From an uncultured bacterium (GTDB lineage Bacteria > Bacillota > Clostridia > Lachnospirales > Lachnospiraceae): 62,667 nt of DNA. Below the pieces are notes generated by a model, which worked only from the letters and a program-made list of their open reading frames with translations, made no database searches and was not told where the DNA came from. Below are positions 51,411 through 59,804 of this stretch, one piece after another. The number at the start of each line of letters is the position of its first letter. The stretch's first letter is position 1. Location: the NCBI GenBank assembly GCA_947643145.1, contig CANRVD010000008.1, positions 1 to 62,667 on the forward strand, given 5' to 3'. The translations under genes and the position numbers were made by a program.

Positions 51411-53196
51411 GAATTTGTATTATGAGGACGAACTAATCGAAGAGAAGTTTAATGGTTTTATGTTTAAACGGCTGGTAGAGTATGCGGCAGAGTATAAAAT
51501 GGAATATATAAAGGTGACGGCCTTGATGATTGGAGCAAGTTTTTTGTCTCTGGTACCGGCTGCCATTAATATGAAAATTATCAATGAAGTGCTGCCGCAG
51601 AATGGGGTGGTGCCTGATAATGTACTTGGCATTACTGTTCTTTTACTGAGTTTGTGGTTTACATTGAGTATTGGCTCTGTGTTATGTGATTTTATTACTT
51701 CGAAAGCTTCGACAACGCTTGGGAATACGATTGTCTGTAAGTTACGCGAGGATTTATTCAGGAAACTTATGGAGCTTAGCTTTGACTATTATGACAGCAG
51801 GCCGACCGGAAAGATTTTAATCAGAATTACAAATTATACAGATGAGATTGCCGACTTTTTCATTAATGACATGACCCGTGTGGTACAAAATGTTTTCATT
51901 ATGATAATTACAATTATCTGCATTTGTCTTGTCGAAGTAAGAATGGCAGGGATGGCGATTCTTGTCAGTATTCCTTTGGGAATTTTACTTTGGGTGATTG
52001 CAAAGGCACTACACCAGTGTATGAGAAATGACAGAAACAAACAGAGTAACCGGACGGCATTTGTTGCAGAAGATATCAATGGGCTGGAGGTTATCAAAGC
52101 ATTTAACAGGGAGGCACTAAACGATGAAATCTTTGTAGAACTGTCCGATAAGTTCCATAAGGCATTTATGCAGACGACCAGATATCGTGAACTCTTCTTT
52201 CCTCTTTCCTTTGCGGGGGTAAGGATTTTATGCTCTGTCGCAATGTATTTGACGGCATTGTTTATTATCAGTAACCATATTGGGGCAGAACTGACATTAG
52301 GTGCATTGGTTATTATAACAACGTATATGCAGCGCTTTTCCAATGCAATGTATGTGATGTGCCAGCGTTTGCAGTCTTTTACAAATATGACTGCAAATAT
52401 AGAGCGCATTTTTGAAGTATTGGATACGGAAAGTGATATTGTAGAAAAGAAGGATGCAAAGGAACTGGAGATTCCATATGGCAGTGTGGAGTTTCAGGAT
52501 GTGACATTTTCTTATGTCAACGGTATTTCCGTACTGGAACATCTGGATTTAAAAATAGAGCCAGGGCAGATGATTGCACTGGTTGGGCCGACTGGTGCAG
52601 GAAAGACTACGATTGTCAGTCTGATTAGCCGTTTTTATGATATTGACAGCGGAAGTATCCGCATTGATGGAACGGATATCCGTGATGTGACATTAGAATC
52701 ACTCCGGCACAGGATTGGTGTTATGATGCAGGATACCTTTCTGTTTCGTGGGGAGATTATTGAAAATATCCGTTTTGCCAGACCAGAAGCGACAGATGAG
52801 GAATGCATTGAGGCGGCCAAAAAAGTCTTTGCCCATGATTTTATTATGAAAAAACCGGAAGGATACCATACCGTTATTTCAAGTCAGGGATTAGAACTGT
52901 CGGGCGGTGAAAGACAGTTACTATCCTTTGCAAGGCTGCTTTTGGCAAATCCAGATATTATTATTCTGGATGAAGCAACCAGTAATGTCGATACGGAAAC
53001 AGAAAAACTGGTGCAAAAACTTTTTACGACGGTACTAAAGGGAAAGACCTGTTTTATTATTGCACACCGTCTTTCTACGATTCGGAACGCAGACAGAATT
53101 CTTTATATTGATAAGAAGGGAATTTTAGAGGAAGGAAACCACGAAGATCTATTAGAGAAAAAAGGATATTATTACCAGCTGGTATGTCATCAGTAA
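51403..53196 (+). CDS. Heterodimeric ABC exporter, catalytic subunit
   Basis: 597 aa from GTG 51403 (AAGGAGG 9 nt upstream), overlapping the stop of its partner. A charged N-terminal extension (YYEDELIEEKFNGFMFKRLV) precedes six TM helices. The ATPase has VGPTGAGKTTIVSLI, LSGGERQLLSFARLLL, IIILDEATSNVDTETE (catalytic Glu present) and IAHRLSTIRNADRI. Paired with the upstream subunit this gives one canonical and one degenerate ATP site. Confidence 0.94.
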   Translation: MSRNLYYEDELIEEKFNGFMFKRLVEYAAEYKMEYIKVTALMIGASFLSLVPAAINMKIINEVLPQNGVVPDNVLGITVLLLSLWFTLSIGSVLCDFITSKASTTLGNTIVCKLREDLFRKLMELSFDYYDSRPTGKILIRITNYTDEIADFFINDMTRVVQNVFIMIITIICICLVEVRMAGMAILVSIPLGILLWVIAKALHQCMRNDRNKQSNRTAFVAEDINGLEVIKAFNREALNDEIFVELSDKFHKAFMQTTRYRELFFPLSFAGVRILCSVAMYLTALFIISNHIGAELTLGALVIITTYMQRFSNAMYVMCQRLQSFTNMTANIERIFEVLDTESDIVEKKDAKELEIPYGSVEFQDVTFSYVNGISVLEHLDLKIEPGQMIALVGPTGAGKTTIVSLISRFYDIDSGSIRIDGTDIRDVTLESLRHRIGVMMQDTFLFRGEIIENIRFARPEATDEECIEAAKKVFAHDFIMKKPEGYHTVISSQGLELSGGERQLLSFARLLLANPDIIILDEATSNVDTETEKLVQKLFTTVLKGKTCFIIAHRLSTIRNADRILYIDKKGILEEGNHEDLLEKKGYYYQLVCHQ

Positions 53197-53305
53197 GTTT
53201 TAAGAATTAAACGGGTGATTTCCATAAATAAAGATAAGAATTCGGGCATTTGAAATGACTTGAAAACAGAAGATAAGTACAGTATAATCATAATAATGCC
53301 AAAAC

Positions 53306-53360
53306 GTTACTATTCACAGTTATGCTGGCAGGCTTTACGCAGGTTGGCGTGAACAGTAAC
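53306..53360. repeat. Family A short hairpin element
   Basis: GTTACTATTCAC (53306-53317) and GTGAACAGTAAC (53349-53360) are inverted with one mismatch, around a GCTGGCAGGCTTTACGC interior. No exact target duplication is visible. Confidence 0.65.
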
Positions 53361-53393
53361 TAAAAAGTATACTGTACAGGAGGAGCTGGTTAA

Positions 53394-53648
53394 GTGAATA
53401 AAAGTGATTTCGAAATACGTGCATTAGTAAAGCATATTACGCAAAAGGAATTATTAGACTTTTATGCAGCGTTTAAGCAGGTAACGGGATACAGTATGGA
53501 GAGTCCGTTGGTCACAGAAGAATATCTGAAAGAGAACAGGGCTCAGATAATTGTTGCAACGCAGGCATTGTTATCTGCTAAGCTTTCTAAGGAAGGAATT
53601 GACAATATTATTTCGGTGTTTGAAGAGGCAACAGAATTTAGAAAGTAA
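53394..53648 (+). CDS. Small helical protein of unknown function
   Basis: 84 aa starting GTG 53394 with AGGAGG 10 nt upstream. MNKSDFEIRALVKHITQKEL ... all-helical, no signal peptide or TM segment. I recognise no family. It is a single gene with its own terminator, just after a family A repeat, in the gap between the ABC exporter and the convergent yczE-like gene. Confidence 0.6.
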   Translation: MNKSDFEIRALVKHITQKELLDFYAAFKQVTGYSMESPLVTEEYLKENRAQIIVATQALLSAKLSKEGIDNIISVFEEATEFRK

Positions 53649-53651
53649 ATA

Positions 53652-53687
53652 AAAAGGTTTGAAGTTCTACCGGACTTCAAACCTTTT
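53652..53687. terminator. Bidirectional terminator
   Basis: AAAAGGTTTGAAGT and ACTTCAAACCTTTT pair perfectly over 14 bp, beginning 3 nt after the small gene's stop and 58 nt before the end of the convergent yczE-like gene. The A and T ends serve both strands. Confidence 0.8.
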
Positions 53688-53744
53688 AAACTTTATAGAA
53701 AACTTTTCGGAATGTAGAGGTGTGTCAATAAAAAATGGAGAATT

Positions 53745-54428
53745 TTAATTCGCTGACTTTTTGTGTGACAGGAAATCACCAACAAACTGTACCGTAGGGG
53801 CGAGCAGAATAACCATTAAAAAAGTCATAATGCCGTATGTCCCACCTGTAAATACGCCTATCATGGTACAGAGAAAATCCTGGCAAAAGCGAACCGGACG
53901 AAAATGATTTTTACCCCCATTACGCTTCATCAACGACTCATTAATAATAAAAGGAATCGCATCATAGGGAGCTACTCCCTGACCGCTCTGCATATAAAAA
54001 GCTGCAGCAAAGACGAATAAAAGCAGGGACGGAATCAAAAGAATACAACGGGCGGTAAAATCAAGTTCTGCCGGAATGCCGCATACGTTGTGCCATATGT
54101 ATGTAAAAAAGTCGGTGGTATATCCTACCAAAACCATATTCCCTACTGTTCCCCAGCCAATGCCGCTGCGGTAGAGAAATAGCACAAAAACCAGAAGAAT
54201 CAGATTCATAGTCAATTGCCAGGTGCCAAAGGTAAGCCCCAATATTTTACAAACACCATAATTCATTGCGGAGCAGGGGTCTGTTCCAAAGTCTGTCATT
54301 ACCAGAAGGGAAAGAGAAAATCCCATTAAGATAACAGCGCATAGCATCATGAGAAAACTCTTGTAATTTTCTTTTGTTATTTGAAAGCGTTCCAGTAAAT
54401 TTTCTTTTTTGGTTGCAGATTCAGACAT
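53745..54428 (-). CDS. YczE/YyaS/YitT-family membrane protein
   Basis: 227 aa from ATG 54428 (GGAGG 9 nt upstream). Five to six TM helices; the family motif is MTDFGTDPCSAMNYGVCKIL, with YMQSGQGVAPYDAIPFIINE later. Function is unresolved for the family. It is divergent from the XRE-FlhA-like gene with a 320-nt gap between them that contains a family A repeat, so the two may be jointly regulated. Confidence 0.8.
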   Translation of the reverse strand: MSESATKKENLLERFQITKENYKSFLMMLCAVILMGFSLSLLVMTDFGTDPCSAMNYGVCKILGLTFGTWQLTMNLILLVFVLFLYRSGIGWGTVGNMVLVGYTTDFFTYIWHNVCGIPAELDFTARCILLIPSLLLFVFAAAFYMQSGQGVAPYDAIPFIINESLMKRNGGKNHFRPVRFCQDFLCTMIGVFTGGTYGIMTFLMVILLAPTVQFVGDFLSHKKSAN

Positions 54429-54460
54429 GGGTGTATTCCTCCAACATATAGTCATTTGCT

Positions 54461-54558
54461 GTTACGAATCACAGCTATCTAAGAAGAAGCTAAGGCATAC
54501 CCTGTAGATTGCTGCGGGGTGTTTGACCTGTTTTCTAAAATCAATTGTGAATAGTAAC
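54461..54558. repeat. Family A repeat in the divergent promoter region
   Basis: GTTACGAATCACAGC (54461-54475) and TTGTGAATAGTAAC (54545-54558) form imperfect inverted ends 98 bp apart. The surrounding 54429-54747 gap otherwise shows only a possible promoter for the + strand gene (TTTACA ... TACAAT near 54640-54675). Confidence 0.6.
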
Positions 54559-54747
54559 ATTTTTTCAAATTGGATTTAGTATAGCATATCTTATGTAAAA
54601 AGCAAGTCAAAGTGTTGAGTTTAACCAAACAAAGAGTTGTTTTACAAAGGTATATTGTGTTTGCTACAATCATGATATCGAACAACATGAAATGACAAAT
54701 TTGTGCATACGCCCCATTTTGGGGTTGAAAAGAAAAGGAGGATTTAG

Positions 54748-55608
54748 ATGGAAAAGCAGGCGGGTAAAACAGAATTTTTTGGTTCACGGTTGGCTGAATG
54801 CAGAAGAGAGAAAAATCTGACTCAGGAAGAATTTTCCAATCAGTTAGGGATAACGCCACAGGCACTCAGTAAATGGGAACGGGGGCTGAGTGCGCCGGAT
54901 TTATTTATGATATCCGATATTTGTAATATACTGGATGTAAGTGCAGATTATCTGCTCGGGACAAAGACAGGAAAAATTACGGAGGATGGAAACATTAAGG
55001 TTCAAAAAGAAATATGGAGTAATTTGCGGAATAATTTGGATGCATTGCAATTAGTTTTTGGAAAGGAATTGGTTCCGTTTTTTATGGATAACCAATTTAT
55101 GGAAAAGATAGCAAAACTGCGTGTCAGACTTTCTAAGGAAGGGATTTTGATGCCGGTTGTCAGAGTGTCAGACCAGTTGTCATTAGGGAATAAAGAGTTT
55201 ATGGTTTTGTCCTATCAGAAAATTTTATATCGCGAAGTTTTGGAAAAAACGGAAGATAATTCACTGGATTATGTGATTGATAAACTTGGTGAAGCTGTCA
55301 GGGCCAATTATGCGGAGATTATAAATGTTGATATGGTGAAGAGCCTGACGGATAATTTAAAAATCAAGTATCCTGTTTTAATTGAAAGTGCAGTGCAGGA
55401 GAAAGTACCATATACACTATTGTTAGATGTTATCAGGGGATTTTTGAGGCGGGGAAACTCTTTGGTTTATCTTCCTAAGATAATCGAAATAGCGGAACGT
55501 GAAGTAAGGGAACATGGCTCTATGCAGGTATCGGAATTAGTGGAGTGCATTGCAAAATCTGTGAAAGGGACGGAAAACGATTTTCCAAATCACTCATTGC
55601 AAATATGA
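54748..55608 (+). CDS. XRE regulator fused to an FlhA C-terminal (FHIPEP)-like domain
   Basis: 286 aa, ATG after AGGAGG. Residues ~10-70 are an XRE helix-turn-helix (LAECRREKNLTQEEFSNQLG, ITPQALSKWERGLSAPDLFM, LDVSADYLLG). Residues ~88-280 align by eye with the cytoplasmic domain of the flagellar export gate FlhA: LQLVFGKELVPFFM; FMEKIAKLRVRLSKEGILMP then VVRVSDQLSL (FlhA: 'RRQLAxELGxVVPPVRIRDNLQL'); IDKLGEAVRANYAEIINVDM then VKSLTDNLKIKYPVLIE; LLDVIRGFLRRGNSLVYLPK. There is no membrane part. It is thus a soluble DNA-binding protein built from an export-gate fold. A link to motility or export is an inference; target genes are unknown. Confidence 0.8.
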   Translation: MEKQAGKTEFFGSRLAECRREKNLTQEEFSNQLGITPQALSKWERGLSAPDLFMISDICNILDVSADYLLGTKTGKITEDGNIKVQKEIWSNLRNNLDALQLVFGKELVPFFMDNQFMEKIAKLRVRLSKEGILMPVVRVSDQLSLGNKEFMVLSYQKILYREVLEKTEDNSLDYVIDKLGEAVRANYAEIINVDMVKSLTDNLKIKYPVLIESAVQEKVPYTLLLDVIRGFLRRGNSLVYLPKIIEIAEREVREHGSMQVSELVECIAKSVKGTENDFPNHSLQI

Positions 55609-55719
55609 GAAGCTTTTTTGTCCGTAAAAAGTTTTTTAGGGACAAATTGGTGCAAGCAGGAACAGGATTTTCTAAATACAATCAGCTATAATTAGTGTAA
55701 ACAAGGAGGATTGAACAAA

Positions 55720-56493
55720 GTGTCGATACAATATATACAGCAGGCAATATGTTATATGGAAGAACATATTTGTGAAAATATAAATTACGCTGATGTGGCA
55801 AAAAGCGTGCATATGTCAAGCTATAATTTCCATCAGACATTTAGTTTTATTGTAGGAATGACAGCTAATGAGTACATTAGAAAACGCCGTCTTACATTAG
55901 CAGCCGAGGAGTTGCAGACAACGGATATATCAGTGACTGATGCTGCATATAAGTATGGTTACGAATCTCCGGAAAGCTTTTCTAAAGCTTTTACACGATT
56001 TCATGGTTCAACTCCAAAACAGGCAAAACGAAAAGGCGCAACGCTTCATTTGTTTAATCCACTTGTGATAAAAATTACATTGGAAGGTGGTAGTATTATG
56101 GATTACAGAATAGAACACAGAGGACGTCAACAGTTTATTGCATTGGTAAAAGTTTTTCCGAATGAAATCATCAATGATGATAATGACCATAGTATTCCTG
56201 ATTTTTGGGAAAAATGTTCTGAAAGAAACCTTATTGAACCTATGAAATTGCTTTGTAAGGAAGGAAAAAGGGATTTATATGGTTTGTGCAGCCCTGTTAG
56301 GGATAACGAAATTCATTTCAATTATGGAATCGGAATTATGATTGATGATGATACCGATATTACAAAATTGGAGCAGTTGACTTCTGAAAGGTTCTATGGT
56401 ATGATTCAAAGCGTGGTCAGGAGGACTGACTGCCGAAGAGTGAAACAACAGGTTCATGAAGGGGTACACCACCGCGGGTGTATTCTTTCGTGA
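55720..56493 (+). CDS. AraC regulator with GyrI-like domain, apparently truncated
   Basis: 257 aa from GTG 55720 (AGGAGG 10 nt upstream). Residues ~1-105 carry two AraC helix-turn-helix motifs (NYADVAKSVHMSSYNFHQTF; SVTDAAYKYGYESPESFSKA). From ~115 a GyrI-like small-molecule-binding domain starts (MDYRIEHRGRQQFIALVKVF) but fails at about residue 225. The last 30 residues (RRTDCRRVKQQVHEGVHHRG) are unlike the family and are translated through a hairpin-T-run terminator. The usual ~50 final residues are missing, so ligand binding is probably lost. A family B element sits 28 nt downstream. Confidence 0.75.
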   Translation: MSIQYIQQAICYMEEHICENINYADVAKSVHMSSYNFHQTFSFIVGMTANEYIRKRRLTLAAEELQTTDISVTDAAYKYGYESPESFSKAFTRFHGSTPKQAKRKGATLHLFNPLVIKITLEGGSIMDYRIEHRGRQQFIALVKVFPNEIINDDNDHSIPDFWEKCSERNLIEPMKLLCKEGKRDLYGLCSPVRDNEIHFNYGIGIMIDDDTDITKLEQLTSERFYGMIQSVVRRTDCRRVKQQVHEGVHHRGCILS

Positions 56494-56504
56494 ATCTTTT
56501 TTGG
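56451..56504 (+). terminator. Hairpin and T run overlapping the end of the AraC gene
   Basis: GGTTCATGAA with GGGGTACACC on the left pairs imperfectly with GGTGTATTC and TTTCGTGAATC on the right around ACCGC, followed by TTTTTT. It overlaps the last 15 codons of the AraC frame, supporting the view that the frame's end is not original. Confidence 0.55.
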
Positions 56505-56520
56505 TTAAAACTAAGGTGTT

Positions 56521-56680
56521 ATTACTTCGGCGGTTAAATATCGCAGTTTTTACTCGTCTAAATTCCTGGTTACATTCTGCCAAAAGCCTTGATGTAGCAC
56601 CACTACACCTACGTTTTTGGCAGATGTATCCGAAAATTTATACTTCGTAAAATCATGCGATATTTAACTTCCGAAGTAAT
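56521..56680. repeat. Family B miniature element, 160 bp
   Basis: ATTACTTCGGCGGTTAAATA at 56521 starts a 25-nt terminal repeat matched in inverse at 56656-56680 with two mismatches. TA lies at each outer end. The length equals that of the copy at 21187-21346, but the interior differs (GTAGCACCACTACACCTAC dyad). It sits 61 nt before thiS, between the AraC gene and the thiamine operon. Confidence 0.85.
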
Positions 56681-56741
56681 AAAAGGGAATTGTTATATGA
56701 CAAAGTAATAACATAATAGTTGGAAGGAATGAGGTGACAGA

Positions 56742-56945
56742 ATGGAAATAATGGTAAATGGTGAAAAGGTTTCCTGTCAGGAGGGGATTTCTGTGGAAGA
56801 ATTCGTTGTACAAAGAGGACATGATATCAGGCAGATTGCTGTGGAATGGAATGAAAAAATTATTTCAAAGGAATCCTATAGAAATACGGTTCTGAAAGAG
56901 GGAGATGTGGTTGAAATTGTAACCTTTATGGGTGGTGGCTGCTGA
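56742..56945 (+). CDS. thiS: Sulfur carrier protein ThiS ending GGGC
   Basis: 67 aa, ubiquitin-like. MEIMVNGEKVSCQEGISVEE ... VVEIVTFMGGGC. ThiS carries sulfur as a C-terminal Gly-Gly thiocarboxylate for thiazole synthesis. Here a Gly and Cys follow the first Gly-Gly, so either the carrier ends unusually or the last residue must be removed. First gene of thiS-thiG-thiH-thiE. No TPP riboswitch is seen upstream; a family B element occupies that position. Confidence 0.9.
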   Translation: MEIMVNGEKVSCQEGISVEEFVVQRGHDIRQIAVEWNEKIISKESYRNTVLKEGDVVEIVTFMGGGC

Positions 56946-56983
56946 TGCATAACAAAATTATAGGAAGGGAAAATAGGTAGATT

Positions 56984-57766
56984 ATGAGTGATTTAATGAA
57001 GAAGGAAGATAAACTGGTAATTGGTGGGCATTCATTTGATTCCAGATTTATTCTGGGTTCTGGAAAGTATTCGCTGGATTTGATTCAGGCGGCGGTGGAA
57101 CATGCAGGAGCGCAGATTATTACATTAGCGCTTCGCCGTGCAAATCAGGGAGGTATGGCAAATATTTTAGATTACATACCAGAGGGAGTTACATTACTTC
57201 CGAATACGTCAGGGGCAAGAAATGCGGATGAGGCAGTGCGTATTGCAAGACTGTCGCGCGAAGTTGGCTGTGGAGATTTCGTAAAAATTGAGATTATGCG
57301 TGACAGTAAGTATCTTCTGCCGGATAATGCAGAAACAATCAAGGCTACAGAAATTCTTGCCAAAGAAGGATTTGTGGTAATGCCATATATGTATCCTGAT
57401 TTGAATGTGGCAAGGGATTTGCAGAATGCGGGTGCTGCAACGATTATGCCTTTGGCAGCACCGATTGGCTCAAATAAAGGGCTTTGTACAAGAGAATTTA
57501 TTCAGATACTGATTGATGAAATTGATTTGCCGATAATCGTGGATGCAGGAATTGGTGCGCCGTCACAGGCATGTGAGGCGATGGAAATGGGAGCAGCAGC
57601 GGTAATGGCAAATACGGCGATTGCAACAGCAGGGGATATTGTGGCAATGGCAGATTCCTTTAAGCTGGCTATTAAGGCGGGCAGGCAGGCATATCTTTCT
57701 GGCCTTGGCCGCGTTATGGAGAAGGGGGCGAGTGCGTCTTCGCCGCTGACTGGATTTTTACAGTAG
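56984..57766 (+). CDS. thiG: Thiazole synthase ThiG
   Basis: 260 aa TIM barrel. It makes the thiazole phosphate ring of thiamine from deoxyxylulose phosphate, ThiS thiocarboxylate and dehydroglycine. Visible motifs: [57 protein letters not shown] (Lys of the active site), [18 protein letters not shown] and [20 protein letters not shown]. 38 nt after thiS; GGAAGGGA upstream. Forms a complex with ThiH or ThiS. Confidence 0.96.
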   Translation: MSDLMKKEDKLVIGGHSFDSRFILGSGKYSLDLIQAAVEHAGAQIITLALRRANQGGMANILDYIPEGVTLLPNTSGARNADEAVRIARLSREVGCGDFVKIEIMRDSKYLLPDNAETIKATEILAKEGFVVMPYMYPDLNVARDLQNAGAATIMPLAAPIGSNKGLCTREFIQILIDEIDLPIIVDAGIGAPSQACEAMEMGAAAVMANTAIATAGDIVAMADSFKLAIKAGRQAYLSGLGRVMEKGASASSPLTGFLQ

Positions 57767-57820
57767 CAGATAAAGCGGTATCGATATGCTGTTTGGTACA
57801 CGTTTGATTTTAAAAAGAAA

Positions 57821-57845
57821 GTGTGAATGAAAAGATCATTCACAC
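57821..57845 (+). promoter_or_regulatory. Hairpin between thiG and thiH
   Basis: GTGTGAATG and CATTCACAC pair perfectly with an AAAAGAT loop and no T run. Placed in the 156-nt thiG-thiH gap, it may stabilise or space the mRNA. Confidence 0.45.
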
Positions 57846-57922
57846 AGGAAGAAATTTTAGTTCTTTTGATGCAGTATAAAGCAAAGGTGATTTTTATTTA
57901 CCTTGCAGAAATGAGGAGAGAT

Positions 57923-59107
57923 ATGAGTCAGGAAATCAAAGAAGACAAGAAGGAAAATAGAATTGACCATATGACATATCTGCCCGGCATGGAGAAATTG
58001 GAATCGGATATTGGACAAAAGGTGATTGAGCGGATGGAGGCATATGATTATAACAAATATACAGAAAAGGATGTGAAAGCGGCGCTTGCCCATGAAGTAT
58101 GTACGCCGGAGGATTTTGAGGCGCTTCTTTCACCGGCGGCACTTCCTTTTTTGGAGGAAATGGCACAGCGGGCGCAGCGTGAGACAAGAAAACATTTTGG
58201 TAATTCGATTTATATGTTTACACCACTTTACATAGCAAATTACTGTGAAAATTATTGTGTTTACTGCGGCTTTAACTGCCATAACAAAATCCGGCGTGCA
58301 AAGCTTGAACAGGAGCAGATTGAACAGGAGATGCAGGAGATTGCTAAGTCTGGTTTGCAGGAAATATTAATTCTGACCGGAGAGAGCAGGAAGATGTCGG
58401 ATGTAAAATATATTGGCGAGGCATGCAGGATTGCGAAAAAATATTTTAAGGTGATTGGACTGGAAGTTTATCCAATGAATTCGGATGAATATGCGTACCT
58501 TCATGAGTGTGGGGCTGATTATATAACGGTATTTCAGGAAACGTATCATTCAGAGAAATATGAAACACTGCACAGGGCAGGGCATAAGCGTATTTTCCCA
58601 TACCGTCTCAATGCGCAGGAAAGGGCATTGAAGGGAGGAATGCGGGGCGTTGGTTTTGCTGCGCTTCTTGGGCTGGATGATTTTAGGAAGGATGCCCTTG
58701 CGACAGGATATCATGCGTATCTTTTACAGCGCAAATATCCTCATGCAGAGATTGCATTTTCCTGCCCAAGACTCCGCCCTATTATTAACAATGAAGAAAT
58801 TAATCCAAGGGATGTTCATGAGCCACAGCTTTTACAGGTTATCACGGCATATCGGATTTTTATGCCATTTGCCAGTATTACGATATCTACGAGAGAGTGC
58901 GAGAGGGTGCGTAATAATGTAATTAAAATTGCCGCAACGAAGATTTCTGCCGGAGTATCTGTGGGAATTGGTGAGCATATTGAGGACAATGAAAATGTAG
59001 GGGATGCACAGTTTGAAATCTCTGATGGAAGAAATGTGGAGGAAGTCTACCAGGCAATTCAGAACGAGGGATTACAGCCGGTAATGAGTGATTATATTTA
59101 TGTGTAA
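57923..59107 (+). CDS. thiH: 2-iminoacetate synthase ThiH (radical SAM)
   Basis: 394 aa from ATG 57923 (AGGAGA upstream); the frame is open to 57827, but that ATG lies in the hairpin and homologues start near DHMTYLPGM. It cleaves tyrosine to give dehydroglycine for ThiG. Radical SAM cluster: NYCENYCVYCGFNC (C-x3-C-x2-C, ~115-122), then ILILTGESRKMSDV and ITISTRECERVRNN. The C-terminal BATS-type region follows. The stop overlaps the thiE ATG (ATGTGTAA). Confidence 0.95.
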   Translation: MSQEIKEDKKENRIDHMTYLPGMEKLESDIGQKVIERMEAYDYNKYTEKDVKAALAHEVCTPEDFEALLSPAALPFLEEMAQRAQRETRKHFGNSIYMFTPLYIANYCENYCVYCGFNCHNKIRRAKLEQEQIEQEMQEIAKSGLQEILILTGESRKMSDVKYIGEACRIAKKYFKVIGLEVYPMNSDEYAYLHECGADYITVFQETYHSEKYETLHRAGHKRIFPYRLNAQERALKGGMRGVGFAALLGLDDFRKDALATGYHAYLLQRKYPHAEIAFSCPRLRPIINNEEINPRDVHEPQLLQVITAYRIFMPFASITISTRECERVRNNVIKIAATKISAGVSVGIGEHIEDNENVGDAQFEISDGRNVEEVYQAIQNEGLQPVMSDYIYV

Positions 59108-59711
59108 ATTTATAGTAGTAACGAACCGGACACTTTGCAGGGGTGACTTTTTGGAACAGATTCATGCTATTTGTCTGGCTGGAGCAGATAAGATTATTTT
59201 GCGGGAAAAGGATTTAAGTGAGGAGTCCTACGAAGAGCTGGCAGAAAAGGTATGTTCTGTTTGTGGGAATTATAATACAGAGCTTGTACTGCATCAGAAT
59301 ATTTCTGTGTCAAGACGGCTTGGAGTGAAGAAAATTCATTTGTCAGTGCCTGCGCTTGTGGAGCATTTCAGGGAATTGGAAGGATTTGAACAGATAGGAG
59401 TATCCGTTCATTCGAGGCAACAGTTAGAAACGGCAAAAAAGTGTGGGGCATCGTATGTGTTTTATGGCCATGTTTTTCAGACAGATTGCAAAAAAGGGGT
59501 GCCGCCAAGGGGGAGTATGGCACTTCATGAAATCTGTGAACAGGCGGAAGTTCCTGTTTATGCGATTGGCGGTATTTCTCCAGAAAATGCAGCAGAGGCT
59601 TTGAAAGCCGGGGCAGACGGTGTGTGCGTTATGTCATGGGGAATGCAGCAGAGTGAAGCGGCAATGCGGGAGTTTATAGAAAGAATTCAGTGCCGCAAGT
59701 TGTACAGATAG
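59100..59711 (+). CDS. thiE: Thiamine phosphate synthase-like protein
   Basis: 203 aa from ATG 59100, overlapping the thiH stop by 8 nt. TIM barrel joining the thiazole and pyrimidine moieties. Visible: VTNRTLCRGDFLEQIHAICL, ADKIILREKDL (R-E-K), LVLHQN, VSVHSRQQLETAKKCGASYV, YGHVFQTDCKKGVPPRG and PVYAIGGISPENAAEALKAG (phosphate site). The TNR/HQN pattern resembles the TenI/ThiE-like clade paired with ThiH in clostridia, so a TenI-like role is an alternative. Last gene of the operon. Confidence 0.88.
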   Translation: MCKFIVVTNRTLCRGDFLEQIHAICLAGADKIILREKDLSEESYEELAEKVCSVCGNYNTELVLHQNISVSRRLGVKKIHLSVPALVEHFRELEGFEQIGVSVHSRQQLETAKKCGASYVFYGHVFQTDCKKGVPPRGSMALHEICEQAEVPVYAIGGISPENAAEALKAGADGVCVMSWGMQQSEAAMREFIERIQCRKLYR

Positions 59712-59804
59712 TAGAAAATATGATATCATCTTAATAAAAGAAAGGAAAAATACAGGTTTGTATTGATGCTTCAGACGAAAATGTGTTGAAGTTTGGTGAA
59801 GGTT

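Noticed and set aside
56451-56504. T-box leader suggested by the ACCACCGCGG string
   Set aside because: The T-box core AGGGUGGNACCGCG is not matched in order and there is no upstream specifier stem or adjacent amino-acid gene; kept as a hairpin terminator.
56681-56741. TPP riboswitch expected before thiS
   Set aside because: No CUGAGA or GAUCUGGAUAAU-like conserved blocks; the interval is only 60 nt after a family B repeat.
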